Assembly: GCA_027729925.1 (NCBI GenBank)
Contig: JAQCEB010000001.1
Span: 40,486 to 104,485, forward strand
Reading direction: 5' to 3'
DNA from: Actinomycetota bacterium
Lineage (GTDB): Bacteria > Actinomycetota > Acidimicrobiia > Actinomarinales > Actinomarinaceae
DNA: 64,000 nucleotides
Part shown: piece after piece, positions 26,580-37,024 of the stretch
Layout: the number at the start of each line of letters is the position of its first letter
Numbering within the stretch: the stretch's first letter is position 1
Notes under the pieces: generated by a model
Told to the model about the DNA's origin: nothing
Databases searched by the model: none
What the model saw: the letters and a program-made list of their open reading frames with translations, nothing else
Position numbers and translations under genes: made by a program

Positions 26580-28577
26580 ATGACATTATTTCAAGTTAAA
26601 GCAGATTTTAAGCCAACAGGAGATCAACCTAAAGCAATTGAAGAATTGTATCAAGGATTACAAAATGGATTTGATTTTCAAACACTAAAAGGCATAACAG
26701 GATCAGGTAAGTCAGCAACAATAGCGTGGTTGATAGAAAAATGTCAATTACCAACACTTGTTTTAGCGCCAAATAAGGCATTAGCAGCACAGTTAGCTAA
26801 TGAATTTAGACAATTTTTTCCAGAAAATAGAGTCGAATATTTTGTGTCGTATTACGACTATTATCAACCTGAAGCATATGTCCCAAGAACAGATACTTTT
26901 ATTGAAAAAGATGCCAATATTAATGAAGAAATTGATAGGTTAAGACATTCAGCAACAAGTGCTTTATTGCTAAGAAACGATGTAATAGTAGTTTCATCAG
27001 TGTCTTGTATTTATGGTCTAGGATCACCAGATGAGTATCGCAACAAATTAATTCCTATTCATCTTGGTCAGGAGTATGATTTAGATAATTTGTTATTAGA
27101 TCTTGTAAAGCAACAATATACAAGAAATGATTTAGTCGTAAACAGAGGATCTTTCAGACTTAAAGGAGATACATTAGATATTTTTCCTGTTTATGAAGAA
27201 ACAATTTTTAGAATAGAATTCTTTGGTGATGAAGTAGAAAATATTTCAAGAATAGACCCAACAACAGGTGAAATACTTGAAAAATTAAATGAGTTAGCGA
27301 TTCTACCTGCTACACATTATGTAATTTCTGAAGATATTAAAAAAAATGCACTTAGAAAAATAAAAATAGATTTAGAAAAACAAATAAAAAAATTTGAAAA
27401 CGAAAACAAACTATTAGAAGCGCAAAGAATTGCACAAAGAACTAATTTTGATTTAGAAATGATTGCTGAACTAGGAGTTTGTTCTGGAATAGAGAATTAT
27501 TCAAGATATTTTGATGGTAGAGAATCTGGTGAACCACCTTATACACTAATAGATTTCTTTGGAGATAATTTTTTAATGGTCGTTGATGAGAGCCATATTT
27601 CAATTCCACAAATAAGAGGCCAATATGAGGGAGATAAATCCAGAAAAACTACATTGGTGGAATATGGATTTAGATTGCCTGCTGCACTTGACAATAGACC
27701 TTTAAAATTTGAAGAATGGAAAACTAAAGTTAAAAAGACTGTTCTTGTTTCTGCTACACCTGGTAAATGGGAAAATGAAAATTCAAAATTATTTGTTGAA
27801 CAAGTGATTAGGCCAACAGGACTTTTGGACCCTAATGTAATAATTAAAGCAACTGAAAATCAGATAAATGACTTATTAACAGAAATTAAAAGTGTTATCA
27901 ATAATGGAAACAGGGTTTTAGTAACAACCTTAACAAAAAAAATGAGTGAAGCCTTAAGTGATTTTTTGCTTAAATCTGGTATTAAAACTAGATATCTTCA
28001 CTCAGATATCGACACTTTAGAAAGAATCGAAATATTAAGAGATTTAAGAAAAGGAGAATTTGATGTTTTGGTAGGCATAAATTTATTACGAGAAGGTTTA
28101 GACTTGCCTGAAGTTCAGTTAGTAGCAATACTGGATGCTGATAAAGAAGGATTTCTAAGATCAGAAACCAGTTTGATTCAAACTATAGGAAGAGCTGCTA
28201 GAAATAAAGATGGATACGTAATCATGTACGCAGATAAATATACAGACTCAATGACAAAAGCTATTCATGAGACTAAAAGAAGAAGAGCTTTACAAAAAGA
28301 ACATAATCTAAAATATAACATTACTCCAAAAACTATTGAAAAAGGCATAACAGATATACTCGATTTAATTGAAAGAACAAGGGCTTCAGACAATTCTGGA
28401 TTTAGTAAATCTAGCTTGGATATCTCGAATGCATCAAAAGAAGATTTAATAAAATTATCTAAAAATTTAGAAAAAGAAATGAAAACAGCTGCTGAATTGT
28501 TAGAGTTTGAACTTGCAGCTAGATTAAGAGACGAGTTAAAAGAATTGAGAAAAGAAATTCAAGAATTTTCACTATGA
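26580..28577 (+). CDS. uvrB: Excinuclease ABC subunit B
   Basis: Helicase-like damage-verification subunit of nucleotide excision repair. 665 residues. Walker A GITGSGKSATIAW near residue 38, the beta-hairpin YYDYYQPEAYVPRTDTFIEKD near 90, the DEAH-type VVDESH near 337, GRAARN near 540, and the C-terminal UVR motif (LEKEMKTAAELLEFELAARLRDEL) that binds UvrC. First gene of a tight uvrB-uvrA-uvrC operon under a LexA box; it overlaps uvrA by 4 bases. Confidence 0.98.
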   Translation: MTLFQVKADFKPTGDQPKAIEELYQGLQNGFDFQTLKGITGSGKSATIAWLIEKCQLPTLVLAPNKALAAQLANEFRQFFPENRVEYFVSYYDYYQPEAYVPRTDTFIEKDANINEEIDRLRHSATSALLLRNDVIVVSSVSCIYGLGSPDEYRNKLIPIHLGQEYDLDNLLLDLVKQQYTRNDLVVNRGSFRLKGDTLDIFPVYEETIFRIEFFGDEVENISRIDPTTGEILEKLNELAILPATHYVISEDIKKNALRKIKIDLEKQIKKFENENKLLEAQRIAQRTNFDLEMIAELGVCSGIENYSRYFDGRESGEPPYTLIDFFGDNFLMVVDESHISIPQIRGQYEGDKSRKTTLVEYGFRLPAALDNRPLKFEEWKTKVKKTVLVSATPGKWENENSKLFVEQVIRPTGLLDPNVIIKATENQINDLLTEIKSVINNGNRVLVTTLTKKMSEALSDFLLKSGIKTRYLHSDIDTLERIEILRDLRKGEFDVLVGINLLREGLDLPEVQLVAILDADKEGFLRSETSLIQTIGRAARNKDGYVIMYADKYTDSMTKAIHETKRRRALQKEHNLKYNITPKTIEKGITDILDLIERTRASDNSGFSKSSLDISNASKEDLIKLSKNLEKEMKTAAELLEFELAARLRDELKELRKEIQEFSL

Positions 28578-31387
28578 GTGATCAATATTTAAAAATAAGA
28601 GGTGCAAAAGAACATAACTTAAAGAACATATCTGTTGATATTCCAAAAAACTCTCTAGTTGTTATAACTGGTCTATCTGGTTCTGGTAAATCATCTTTAG
28701 CCTTTGACACTATTTATGCAGAAGGGCAAAGGAGATATGTTGAAAGTTTGAGTGCTTATGCAAGACAATTCTTAGGCCAAATGGAAAAACCAAATGTTGA
28801 AAGTATCGAAGGTTTATCACCTGCTATTGCAATCGACCAAAAAACATCATCAAGAAGTCCTCGTTCAACGGTTGGTACGGTAACTGAAATTCAAGATTAC
28901 TTAAGACTTTTATGGGCAAGAATAGGAATTAGTTATTGTCCCAAATGCAATAAAAAAATTGAAAAACAATCAATAAACTTCATTGTAAAACAAATATTAC
29001 AGCTAGGTGAAGATCAGAACATTGATGTTTTAGCTCCAATAATTAAATCGAGAAAGGGAGAATTTGATACATTATTTAAAGATTTAAGTGCACAAGGTTT
29101 TTCAAGAGTTTTAGTAGATGGTGAAATTTTAAGATTAGAAAATACAACTAAATTAGATAGATATTACAACCACGACATCTCTGTAGTTATTGACAGAATT
29201 AAGATAAAAAAAACCCCAAGCAGGAGATTAACTCAATCTGTTGAAACAGCGATTTCGTTAACAAAGGGACAAATTGATATAAGGATTGAAAATAAAACTA
29301 TATCATATAGTCAAAATCTCGGTTGTATTGATTGTGGTTTATCATTTGATAAATTAGAACCTAGAGATTTTTCTTTCAATTCACCATTTGGAGCCTGTGC
29401 AATTTGTAATGGTATAGGCGTTAGTTATGAGATTGATGAAAAGCTTCTAATTAAAGATTTTGATTTAACTATCGAGGAAAATGTCTTTCCAGATATGTCA
29501 ACTCGTAAATTTTTTAGAGCACAAATTTTTGGAGTTTGTGAAGAATTCAAAATTCCAATTGATGTTCCTTATAAAAATTTAAGCAGTACTCAAAAAGGAA
29601 TTTTACTAAATGGAAGTAATGGAGTTGAGACAGTAATTAGGTATGTTAATAGATTTGGCAACTCAAGAAAATGGTACAGACCATTTAGCGGTATTATCCC
29701 TACATTTAAAAGACTTTACGAAGAAACAAAATCTGATTCTGCAAGAGAATACTATCAACAATTTATGAGGGAACTTCCATGTAGGGGATGTGAAGGTGAA
29801 AGGTTTAATGAAAGATCAAGAAAAGTAAGAGTAGATAATACTACATTAGGAGAATTTAATAATTTATCGATCTCTGATGCTTTAATTAAAATTAAACATT
29901 TCAATCTTTCTGGAAATGATTTAGAAATTTCAAATCCAATTATTCGTGAAATTATTGACCGACTTGAATTTCTCACAAAGGTTGGTCTAAGTTATTTACA
30001 ATTAAGTAGAGGAGCATCAACATTATCAGGCGGTGAGGCTCAAAGGATTAGACTAGCTACACAAATTGGTTCGGGTTTAACTGGTGTGCTTTACGTCTTG
30101 GATGAACCATCTATTGGATTACATCAATCAGATAATAAAAAATTAATTGATACTTTACAAAGTTTAAAAGAACTTGGAAATACAGTTTTGGTTGTAGAAC
30201 ATGATGAAGAGACAATGAAGAGTTCTGATTATTTAATTGATATTGGTTGGGGGGCTGGTGAACAAGGGGGTAATATTGTTGCTCAAGGTTCATGGAAAGA
30301 TGTTTCTAACAATATAAAATCAATTACTGGTCAGTTTTTATCTGGTAGGCAGTCAATAATTGTTCCAAAAAATCGAAGAAAAGGAAATGGTAGTCAAATT
30401 ACTATCAGAGGTGCTGCAGAAAATAATTTAAAAAATTTAACTGTTCAATTTCCATTGGGAAAAATGATTTCTGTAACCGGTGTTTCTGGTAGTGGTAAGT
30501 CTACATTAATAACAGAAATTCTATCAAAATCAGTCCAAAATGAGTTTTCTAAAAACTTCATTTTGCCAGGGCTTCACAAAAGTATCTCAGGTATAGAAAA
30601 TATAGATAAATTAATCGAAATAGATCAGTCACCAATTGGAAGAACTCCAAGATCTAATCCAGCTACTTATTCCGGTGTATTTGACCAGATTAGAAATTTG
30701 TTTTCTTTAACAGAAGATTCAAAAATTAGAGGTTATAAACCAGGAAGATTTTCGTTTAATGTTCCAGGTGGAAGATGTGAATACTGTAAAGGCGATGGAA
30801 ATATAAAAGTAGAGATGTATTTTTTACCAGATATCTATGTTCTCTGTGAAGAATGTAACGGTTTAAGATACAATCCTGACACACTAGAAATTAAATGGAA
30901 AGGTTATAGCATTGCAGATATTTTGAATTCAACTGTTGAAAACGCACTCTTAATTTTTGAAAATCAGCCTAGTATTTATAGAATTATTAAAACTTTAGAT
31001 GATGTTGGGTTGTCTTATATAACATTAGGGCAAGCAGCTACAACACTCTCAGGTGGAGAAGCTCAACGAGTTAAGTTAGCTAAAGAATTAAGTAAAAGAT
31101 CTACTGGTAAAACTTTATATATTCTTGATGAACCAACTACAGGTTTACATTTTGCAGATGTACAAAAACTATTAGAAGTACTACATCTTTTAGTTGATAA
31201 AGGTAATACCGTAGTTGTTATTGAACATAATTTAGACGTTATAAAAAACTCTGATTGGATAATTGATTTAGGCCCAGAAGGTGGTGAAAATGGAGGCCAA
31301 ATAATTGTAGAGGGAACCCCAGAAGCAGTTGCTAAAAATAAAAATTCATTAACAGGTATTTATTTAAAAGAATTGTTACATGGATAA
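28574..31387 (+). CDS. uvrA: Excinuclease ABC subunit A
   Basis: Damage-recognition ATPase dimer of nucleotide excision repair. 937 residues with two ABC modules: Walker A GLSGSGKSSLAFDT near residue 33 and GVSGSGKSTLITE near 637; signatures LSGGEAQRIRLATQ near 484 and LSGGEAQRVKLAKE near 825. Zinc modules CPKC...CIDC and CEYCKGDG...CEECNG are present. Overlaps uvrB (4 bases) and uvrC (8 bases). Confidence 0.98.
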   Translation: MSDQYLKIRGAKEHNLKNISVDIPKNSLVVITGLSGSGKSSLAFDTIYAEGQRRYVESLSAYARQFLGQMEKPNVESIEGLSPAIAIDQKTSSRSPRSTVGTVTEIQDYLRLLWARIGISYCPKCNKKIEKQSINFIVKQILQLGEDQNIDVLAPIIKSRKGEFDTLFKDLSAQGFSRVLVDGEILRLENTTKLDRYYNHDISVVIDRIKIKKTPSRRLTQSVETAISLTKGQIDIRIENKTISYSQNLGCIDCGLSFDKLEPRDFSFNSPFGACAICNGIGVSYEIDEKLLIKDFDLTIEENVFPDMSTRKFFRAQIFGVCEEFKIPIDVPYKNLSSTQKGILLNGSNGVETVIRYVNRFGNSRKWYRPFSGIIPTFKRLYEETKSDSAREYYQQFMRELPCRGCEGERFNERSRKVRVDNTTLGEFNNLSISDALIKIKHFNLSGNDLEISNPIIREIIDRLEFLTKVGLSYLQLSRGASTLSGGEAQRIRLATQIGSGLTGVLYVLDEPSIGLHQSDNKKLIDTLQSLKELGNTVLVVEHDEETMKSSDYLIDIGWGAGEQGGNIVAQGSWKDVSNNIKSITGQFLSGRQSIIVPKNRRKGNGSQITIRGAAENNLKNLTVQFPLGKMISVTGVSGSGKSTLITEILSKSVQNEFSKNFILPGLHKSISGIENIDKLIEIDQSPIGRTPRSNPATYSGVFDQIRNLFSLTEDSKIRGYKPGRFSFNVPGGRCEYCKGDGNIKVEMYFLPDIYVLCEECNGLRYNPDTLEIKWKGYSIADILNSTVENALLIFENQPSIYRIIKTLDDVGLSYITLGQAATTLSGGEAQRVKLAKELSKRSTGKTLYILDEPTTGLHFADVQKLLEVLHLLVDKGNTVVVIEHNLDVIKNSDWIIDLGPEGGENGGQIIVEGTPEAVAKNKNSLTGIYLKELLHG

Positions 31388-33182
31388 ATTAAATCCAAAA
31401 GAAATTCCTGATAGTCCAGGTGTATATATATTTAAAGATAAATACGACGAACCTATTTATATAGGAAAGGCAAAAAATTTAAGAAATAGAGTTGTCACTT
31501 ATTTTAACCCAAACTCTGCATGGAAAGTTAAGAGATTGGTTTCTGAAGCTGAAAATATTTCGTTTGTATTATCGAAGAACGAAGCGAATGCTTTGTTAGC
31601 TGAATTTTCACTAATTCAAGAATTTAAACCAAAATACAATATTCAATTTAAAGATGATAAATCTTATCCTTATGTCACAATAACTAACGAAAAATGGCAA
31701 AGAGCTTTTGTTAGTAGGAATATCGATAAAAAAAATATAAACTTTGGTCCATTTCCATATATAGGTGCTGCAAAACGCTCATTAGATCACTTAATAAATA
31801 TATTTCCATTAAGAACTTGTAATGAAAATACGTTTAATAGACATAATACTTTAGGTAAACCATGTCTTTTGTTTGAGATTGAAAAATGCAGTGCACCATG
31901 TGTTAATAAAATTAATGAAAAAGAATATCAAGCTTTAGTTAATAATGTAAAAAACTTCTATAAAGGCAATTCAGACCATTTTATTACAGAAAAAATTGTA
32001 GAAATGAGTGAATTATCTCAAAAGCAAGAGTATGAAAAAGCAAATAAAGTTAAAAAGCTACTTCAGCACTTAGAAAATGCAAGAATTAATCAAACATTAA
32101 TGACTTCAAATGATAAGAATGTTGATGTTATCGGAATTGATGTTGGAAAATATGATGTAGTTGCAACTTGTTTATTTATTAGAAAAGGAAGAATTGTTGG
32201 CGAAATTAAAAAAAATTTTGAACCTATTAATACTGAAGAGTTCAATCAGTACTTACCACAAATTATATTCAATGTTTTTTCAACAGAAGAACCTTCATCA
32301 GAAATCATTGTTTCGCATAGTTTTTTATATAAAGATGATGTTGAAAAGGAGTTGTCTAGATTATGGAAAAGAAAAATTAATATTCAAGTACCTCAACGAG
32401 GTTGGAAAAAGGACTTACTTTTAACAGCACTAGAAGATGCTGCAGAACTTAGAAGAGTTGCAGATCTAAAGCGAAGGAAAGATTTAGAGTTCAGAAGTCT
32501 ATCTCTTGAACAACTAAAAAATAAATTAAATTTAAATAATGTTCCATACAGAATTGAAGCTTACGATGTTTCAAATTTAGGTGATAAATTTAGAGTGGGT
32601 TCAATGGTTGTTATGGAAGATGGATTAACTAAACCGTCTATGTATAGAAAATTTCATATAAAATCATTTGAAGGTCAAGATGATTTTCGATCAATGGAAG
32701 AAATGATTTTTAGAAGAATAAAGAGATTAGATAGCAATAATGAAGTAGACCAAAGCTTTAAACGTCTTCCAGATCTTATTTTAATAGATGGAGGTAAAGG
32801 CCAGCTTTCAAAAGCTAAAAGTGTAATTGATCATTTTAAATTAGAAATAGATGTAGTAGGACTTGCAAAAAAAGAAGAAGAATTATTCTTACCTAACAGG
32901 AAAGATGCAATAAAGTTAAACAAAAGCTCTGAAGCATTATTTATCCTACAAAATATTCGAGATGAAGCACATCGATTTGCTATTAGTGAAAATAGACGTC
33001 TTCGATTAAAAGATTTGGATATAAATAGTTCATTAACTATTAAAGGAGTAAATAATCACTCATTAGATAAATTGTTTAAGAAATATACGTCACTTAGTGA
33101 AATTTCAAATGTAAGTTTTGATGATTTACTTGAAATTTTAGATGAAAAAGAAGCACAAAAAGTTTTTAAATATTTTAACTAA
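31380..33182 (+). CDS. uvrC: Excinuclease ABC subunit C
   Basis: Dual-incision nuclease. 600 residues. The N-terminal GIY-YIG nuclease (PGVYIFKDKYDEPIYIGKAK) spans residues ~12-90, a UVR motif lies near 205-235, the RNase H-like nuclease follows (IEAYDVSNLGDKFRVGSMVV and DLILIDGGKGQLSKA), and a helix-hairpin-helix end is at ~545-600. All catalytic regions appear intact. Adjacency to uvrA and uvrB is unusual, since in many bacteria uvrC is separate, but it fits actinobacterial uvrC-rapZ linkage. Confidence 0.97.
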   Translation: MDKLNPKEIPDSPGVYIFKDKYDEPIYIGKAKNLRNRVVTYFNPNSAWKVKRLVSEAENISFVLSKNEANALLAEFSLIQEFKPKYNIQFKDDKSYPYVTITNEKWQRAFVSRNIDKKNINFGPFPYIGAAKRSLDHLINIFPLRTCNENTFNRHNTLGKPCLLFEIEKCSAPCVNKINEKEYQALVNNVKNFYKGNSDHFITEKIVEMSELSQKQEYEKANKVKKLLQHLENARINQTLMTSNDKNVDVIGIDVGKYDVVATCLFIRKGRIVGEIKKNFEPINTEEFNQYLPQIIFNVFSTEEPSSEIIVSHSFLYKDDVEKELSRLWKRKINIQVPQRGWKKDLLLTALEDAAELRRVADLKRRKDLEFRSLSLEQLKNKLNLNNVPYRIEAYDVSNLGDKFRVGSMVVMEDGLTKPSMYRKFHIKSFEGQDDFRSMEEMIFRRIKRLDSNNEVDQSFKRLPDLILIDGGKGQLSKAKSVIDHFKLEIDVVGLAKKEEELFLPNRKDAIKLNKSSEALFILQNIRDEAHRFAISENRRLRLKDLDINSSLTIKGVNNHSLDKLFKKYTSLSEISNVSFDDLLEILDEKEAQKVFKYFN

Positions 33183-33241
33183 TTAATATTTAATTTTTCA
33201 ATGAAATTAAACAATATGTATCATATAAATTAAAGGAAAAA

Positions 33242-34108
33242 ATGATATCAAAAAGACCCGAGATACTTCTATTACTAGGAATGTCAGGTGCAGGTAGGTC
33301 TGCTAGCTCAAATGTGTTTGAAGATCTTGGATATTATGTTATTGAAAACTTACCTCCTGAGTTAGTAGAATCTGTAGCACAATCTAATGATGTAACAGAA
33401 ACTAATAAGCAATTAGTTTTAACAATAGATGCTAGAGACAGCTCTGCTCAAAAAAAATTAAATGAAAGTATAAATAAGCTAAATCAATCTGGTGTATTAA
33501 CAAGAATAATTTTTTTAGATGCAGATAACGAAACTTTAATAGAAAGATATGAAGAAAATAGAAGACCTCACCCAATGGGAATGGAAAGCATTTCTCAATC
33601 AGTAAAAACTGAACGAGATTTATTAAAACCTGTTAGAGAATTAGCAGATTTAGTTATTGATACTACAGACTTAAATGTACATGATTTACGCAAAAGAATT
33701 ATCGAAGGATTTCAAGGAGAAGCTCAAAACCAAGATTTAAAAATTTCTGTCACTTCATTTGGTTTTAAAAATGGTTCACCAAGAGATGCAGATTTAGTTT
33801 TTGATGTTAGATTTTTACCCAATCCACATTGGAGGGAAGAGTTAAGAGCTTCTACAGGTCAATCTCCAATGGTTAGAAATTATGTTTTATCTTTTGAAGA
33901 TGCACAATTATTTTTGGAAAAAATTAAAGATCTAGTACAGTTCTTGCTTCCAAGATTTATTTCAGAAGGCAAATCTTACGTTGGAATAGCTATAGGTTGT
34001 ACCGGTGGTAAGCATAGGAGTGTTGTAATGGCCGAAGAGTTAACGAAGTGGTTAAAATCTGAAAAAAATGATGCTGTTGTACTTCATAGAGATATGAAAG
34101 ATAGCTAA
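33242..34108 (+). CDS. rapZ: RapZ/YvcJ-family nucleotide-binding protein
   Basis: P-loop protein; E. coli RapZ is an RNase adapter, and the role of the actinobacterial homologue is unclear. 288 residues. Walker A GMSGAGRS at 13-20, YYVIENLPPELV, FLDADNETLIERYEENRRPHP, then the C-terminal domain with SFGFKNGSPRDADLVFDVRFLPNPHW and GCTGGKHRSVVMAEEL. A good AAAGGA precedes the ATG. The usual next genes yvcK and whiA are missing; pgk begins 3 bases after the stop. Confidence 0.93.
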   Translation: MISKRPEILLLLGMSGAGRSASSNVFEDLGYYVIENLPPELVESVAQSNDVTETNKQLVLTIDARDSSAQKKLNESINKLNQSGVLTRIIFLDADNETLIERYEENRRPHPMGMESISQSVKTERDLLKPVRELADLVIDTTDLNVHDLRKRIIEGFQGEAQNQDLKISVTSFGFKNGSPRDADLVFDVRFLPNPHWREELRASTGQSPMVRNYVLSFEDAQLFLEKIKDLVQFLLPRFISEGKSYVGIAIGCTGGKHRSVVMAEELTKWLKSEKNDAVVLHRDMKDS

Positions 34109-34110
34109 CT

Positions 34111-35256
34111 TTGCCACTAGGGAAATCAAGCAAATTACTTATTAGAGCTGATCTGAATGTACCAATTAAAAATGGTAAAATTTTAGATAATTTTCGAATC
34201 AAAAAAACTTTGTCTAATATTAACCATTTTAAAAAATATTCTAAAAATATTACATTTATTAGTCACCTTGGCCGACCAAAAGGTAAAGATGAAGATCTTT
34301 CTCTAAAACATTTAATTTCAGAAATGAGTGACATAGCTGGTCAAGAAGTACATTTTATCAATGATTGCATAAATTTAGATCCGAAACTATTTGAAGACGA
34401 GGCAAAAATATTTTTACTTGAAAATTTAAGGTTTTACGAAGGGGAAGAACAAAATAATTTAGATTTTGCAAAAAATTTATCTAATCCTTTTGATACCTTT
34501 ATTTTAGATGCATTTGGAGCTGCGCATAGATCACACGCCTCAATTGTTAGTATGGGTAAATTTTTAGATTCTTATCAGGGACCTTTGATGCAAAAAGAAG
34601 TTGACAATCTTCAATACTTACTATCTGAAACTAAAAGTCCATATACAGTTATTCTTGGTGGAGCTAAAATTTCAGAAAAACTAAATTTAGTTAATAACTT
34701 ATTACCAAAAGTTGACAATTTAATCCTTGGTGGTGGAATGTGTTTTACTTTTTTAAAAGCATTAGGTCTAAATATAGGAAGTTCACTACTTGAAGAAAAT
34801 TTTATTAGTACAGCATCTAATTTAATAAATTCTAAATACGGAAAAAAAATAATACTACCAATTGATTTTGCTACCACAAAAGATATAAGTAGTAATTTAA
34901 GAATTGAAAAAGATATTCAAGATTTTGATTTTGATGATATAGGTGTAGATATTGGAAAAAAAACAGTTGAAAGATTTAAACAAACTATAAATATCTCTAA
35001 AACAATTTTTTGGAATGGACCAATGGGTATTTTTGAAAATTCTAATTTTGAATTTGGTACTAAAGAAATTACTAAATTAGTTTCAAATTCTGATTCATAT
35101 ACTGTTGTAGGTGGTGGAGATTCAGTTAGTGCAATTAATAAGTTTTCAACATTAGATAAATTTAATCATGTTTCTACGGGTGGTGGAGCTTCTATAGAAT
35201 TTTTGGAAGGAAAAATATTACCTGGTGTTAATATTTATAAACCTCTTATAATTTAA
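34111..35256 (+). CDS. pgk: Phosphoglycerate kinase
   Basis: ATP-generating glycolytic step, 1,3-bisphosphoglycerate to 3-phosphoglycerate. 381 residues. LLIRADLNVPIKNGKI at the start, TFISHLGRPKG near 48, LLENLRFYEGEE near 107, GGAKISEKL near 188, and VGGGDSVSAI...HVSTGGGASIEFLEGK at the C-terminus. The TTG at 34111 is the only possible start, since an in-frame stop lies 9 bases upstream. The N-terminus is a few residues shorter than usual. Confidence 0.96.
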   Translation: MPLGKSSKLLIRADLNVPIKNGKILDNFRIKKTLSNINHFKKYSKNITFISHLGRPKGKDEDLSLKHLISEMSDIAGQEVHFINDCINLDPKLFEDEAKIFLLENLRFYEGEEQNNLDFAKNLSNPFDTFILDAFGAAHRSHASIVSMGKFLDSYQGPLMQKEVDNLQYLLSETKSPYTVILGGAKISEKLNLVNNLLPKVDNLILGGGMCFTFLKALGLNIGSSLLEENFISTASNLINSKYGKKIILPIDFATTKDISSNLRIEKDIQDFDFDDIGVDIGKKTVERFKQTINISKTIFWNGPMGIFENSNFEFGTKEITKLVSNSDSYTVVGGGDSVSAINKFSTLDKFNHVSTGGGASIEFLEGKILPGVNIYKPLII

Positions 35257-35260
35257 ATTT

Positions 35261-36025
35261 ATGAAAAAAATTATTATAGGTAACTGGAAACTAAACTTAA
35301 CGCATTTAGAGGGAATTCAACTTTTACAAAAAATAAATTATTCATTACAAAAAGACACTGAAGAATATGTTGAAGTAGTTTTAGCACCATCTTTTACTTC
35401 CTTAAGATCAATTCAAACTGTAATTTCAACTGATAAATTAAAAATAAAACTCTCATCACAAGATGTTTCCAGGTATTCCGAAGGTGCTTATACGGGTGAG
35501 GTAAGCGCAAACCAATTATTAAAATTATCTGTTGATTATTGCATTGTTGGTCACTCTGAAAGAAGAGAGTACTTTCATGAAACTGATGAAATTGTAAATG
35601 AGAAAGTCTTAAAACTTTTAGATTCTGAAATTGTTCCAATATTTTGTTTTGGTGAATCGTTACAAAATAGAGAACAAGGAAACTATTTAGATTATATTAA
35701 AAATCAAATTAACACTGGTTTAAAAAATGTAAGAAAAGATAAAGTAAATAAACTAGTTTTAGCTTACGAACCTATTTGGGCAATTGGAACAGGAAATGTT
35801 GCAACGATAGATAATATTATTGAAGTTTTGGAGTATGTTAAAGTATTAGTTTCCGAAAAATCATTTTTTTCTGAAGAGAATATATTATTGATTTATGGCG
35901 GTAGCGTATCTCCAGATAATGCTTCTGAAATACTAAATACTAAAATAGTTAATGGTGCTTTAGTTGGTGGGGCTTCTTTAGATTCAGATAAGTTTGTGAA
36001 AATAATAAATTCTATTTCAATATGA
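35261..36025 (+). CDS. tpiA: Triosephosphate isomerase
   Basis: Interconverts dihydroxyacetone phosphate and glyceraldehyde 3-phosphate. 254 residues. Catalytic residues are in NWKLN (Lys, residue ~9), IVGHSERREYF (His, ~97) and LAYEPIWAIGTG (Glu, ~170); IYGGSVSPDNA and GALVGGASL bind the phosphate. Four bases after pgk and overlapping gpmA by 4 bases, so one glycolytic operon. Confidence 0.96.
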   Translation: MKKIIIGNWKLNLTHLEGIQLLQKINYSLQKDTEEYVEVVLAPSFTSLRSIQTVISTDKLKIKLSSQDVSRYSEGAYTGEVSANQLLKLSVDYCIVGHSERREYFHETDEIVNEKVLKLLDSEIVPIFCFGESLQNREQGNYLDYIKNQINTGLKNVRKDKVNKLVLAYEPIWAIGTGNVATIDNIIEVLEYVKVLVSEKSFFSEENILLIYGGSVSPDNASEILNTKIVNGALVGGASLDSDKFVKIINSISI

Positions 36026-36774
36026 ATCTCGTTTTTGTTAGACACGGCCAAAGTTTATGGAATTTAGAAAATAAATTTACCGGTTGGGTAGATATTGCAT
36101 TATCCGAAAGAGGAATAAAAGAAGCTAAGGAAGCTGGAAAAGTTTTAAAAAAGGAAGATTTTTATCCAGATTTATGTTTCACATCGTATTTACTTAGATC
36201 TATACACACTAGTCAATTAATTTTAAATTCTTATGAAAAAACAGAAATTGAAAATATACAAATTAAAAAACTATGGCAGTTGAATGAAAGACACTACGGA
36301 GCCTTGCAAGGTTTAGATAAAAAAGAAACAGCAAAAAAATATGGTGAAAACCAAGTACATCAATGGAGAAGAGGGTATGATATTAAACCGCCTCTGATAA
36401 AACAAGGTGATAAGTTTGACCCAAATATTGATTCTTTATATTCTGAAATCAACGAACAACTTCCTACTGGAGAATCACTTCATGATGTAGTGCTAAGAAT
36501 AGAAAAAACTCTTAATGATTTAATTGAATATTCTAAAAGCAATAAAGTATTAGTTGTTGCTCATGGTAACAGTATTCGAGCTATGGTTAAGTTATTAGAT
36601 AATTTGAGCAATGATCAAATTGTAGATGTAAACATACCAACAGGCATTCCTTTAGCATATAGCGTCTCATTTAATGATATTGAAAAAATTGGGTATGTGG
36701 GAAATCAAAGTAGAATTGAAGAACTTCAAAAAGAAGTAGAATTACAATCAAAATTAAGCAAAGATGAAGGCTAA
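36022..36774 (+). CDS. gpmA: 2,3-bisphosphoglycerate-dependent phosphoglycerate mutase
   Basis: Glycolytic interconversion of 3- and 2-phosphoglycerate. 250 residues, the length of cofactor-dependent GpmA. RHGQSLWNLENKFTGWVDIALSERG carries the phospho-accepting His near residue 8, LNERHYGALQGLDKKE the catalytic Glu near 88 and VVAHGNSIRAMVKLL the second His near 182. Insertion of gpmA between tpiA and secG is not the common actinobacterial order but is functionally coherent. Confidence 0.95.
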   Translation: MNLVFVRHGQSLWNLENKFTGWVDIALSERGIKEAKEAGKVLKKEDFYPDLCFTSYLLRSIHTSQLILNSYEKTEIENIQIKKLWQLNERHYGALQGLDKKETAKKYGENQVHQWRRGYDIKPPLIKQGDKFDPNIDSLYSEINEQLPTGESLHDVVLRIEKTLNDLIEYSKSNKVLVVAHGNSIRAMVKLLDNLSNDQIVDVNIPTGIPLAYSVSFNDIEKIGYVGNQSRIEELQKEVELQSKLSKDEG

Positions 36775-36783
36775 TATTTAATT

Positions 36784-37020
36784 ATGGATACTTTAACAGC
36801 TGTTCTTATAGTAGTGCACATTTTAGTTTCAATTGCTTTAGTTGCATTAGTATTGTTAAATAGTGGTAAAGGCGGTGGTCTTTCGGATATGCTTGGTGGA
36901 CCGGGTTCTACTGGAAACATTGGGCAAACATTAGCTGAAAGAAACTTATCTAGAATTACAGCTTTTGTAGCAATTTTATTTGCAGTAACAACATTGACAC
37001 TTTTTTGGTTTCTTGACTGA
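36784..37020 (+). CDS. secG: Protein translocase subunit SecG
   Basis: Small accessory subunit of the SecYEG translocon. 78 residues, two hydrophobic segments (5-27 and 56-76) around LLNSGKGGGLSDMLGGPGSTGNIGQT, the conserved SecG loop. Position after tpiA is the standard actinobacterial one (tpiA-secG), with gpmA inserted. The stop is 4 bases before a tRNA gene. Confidence 0.93.
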   Translation: MDTLTAVLIVVHILVSIALVALVLLNSGKGGGLSDMLGGPGSTGNIGQTLAERNLSRITAFVAILFAVTTLTLFWFLD

Positions 37021-37024
37021 TTTT

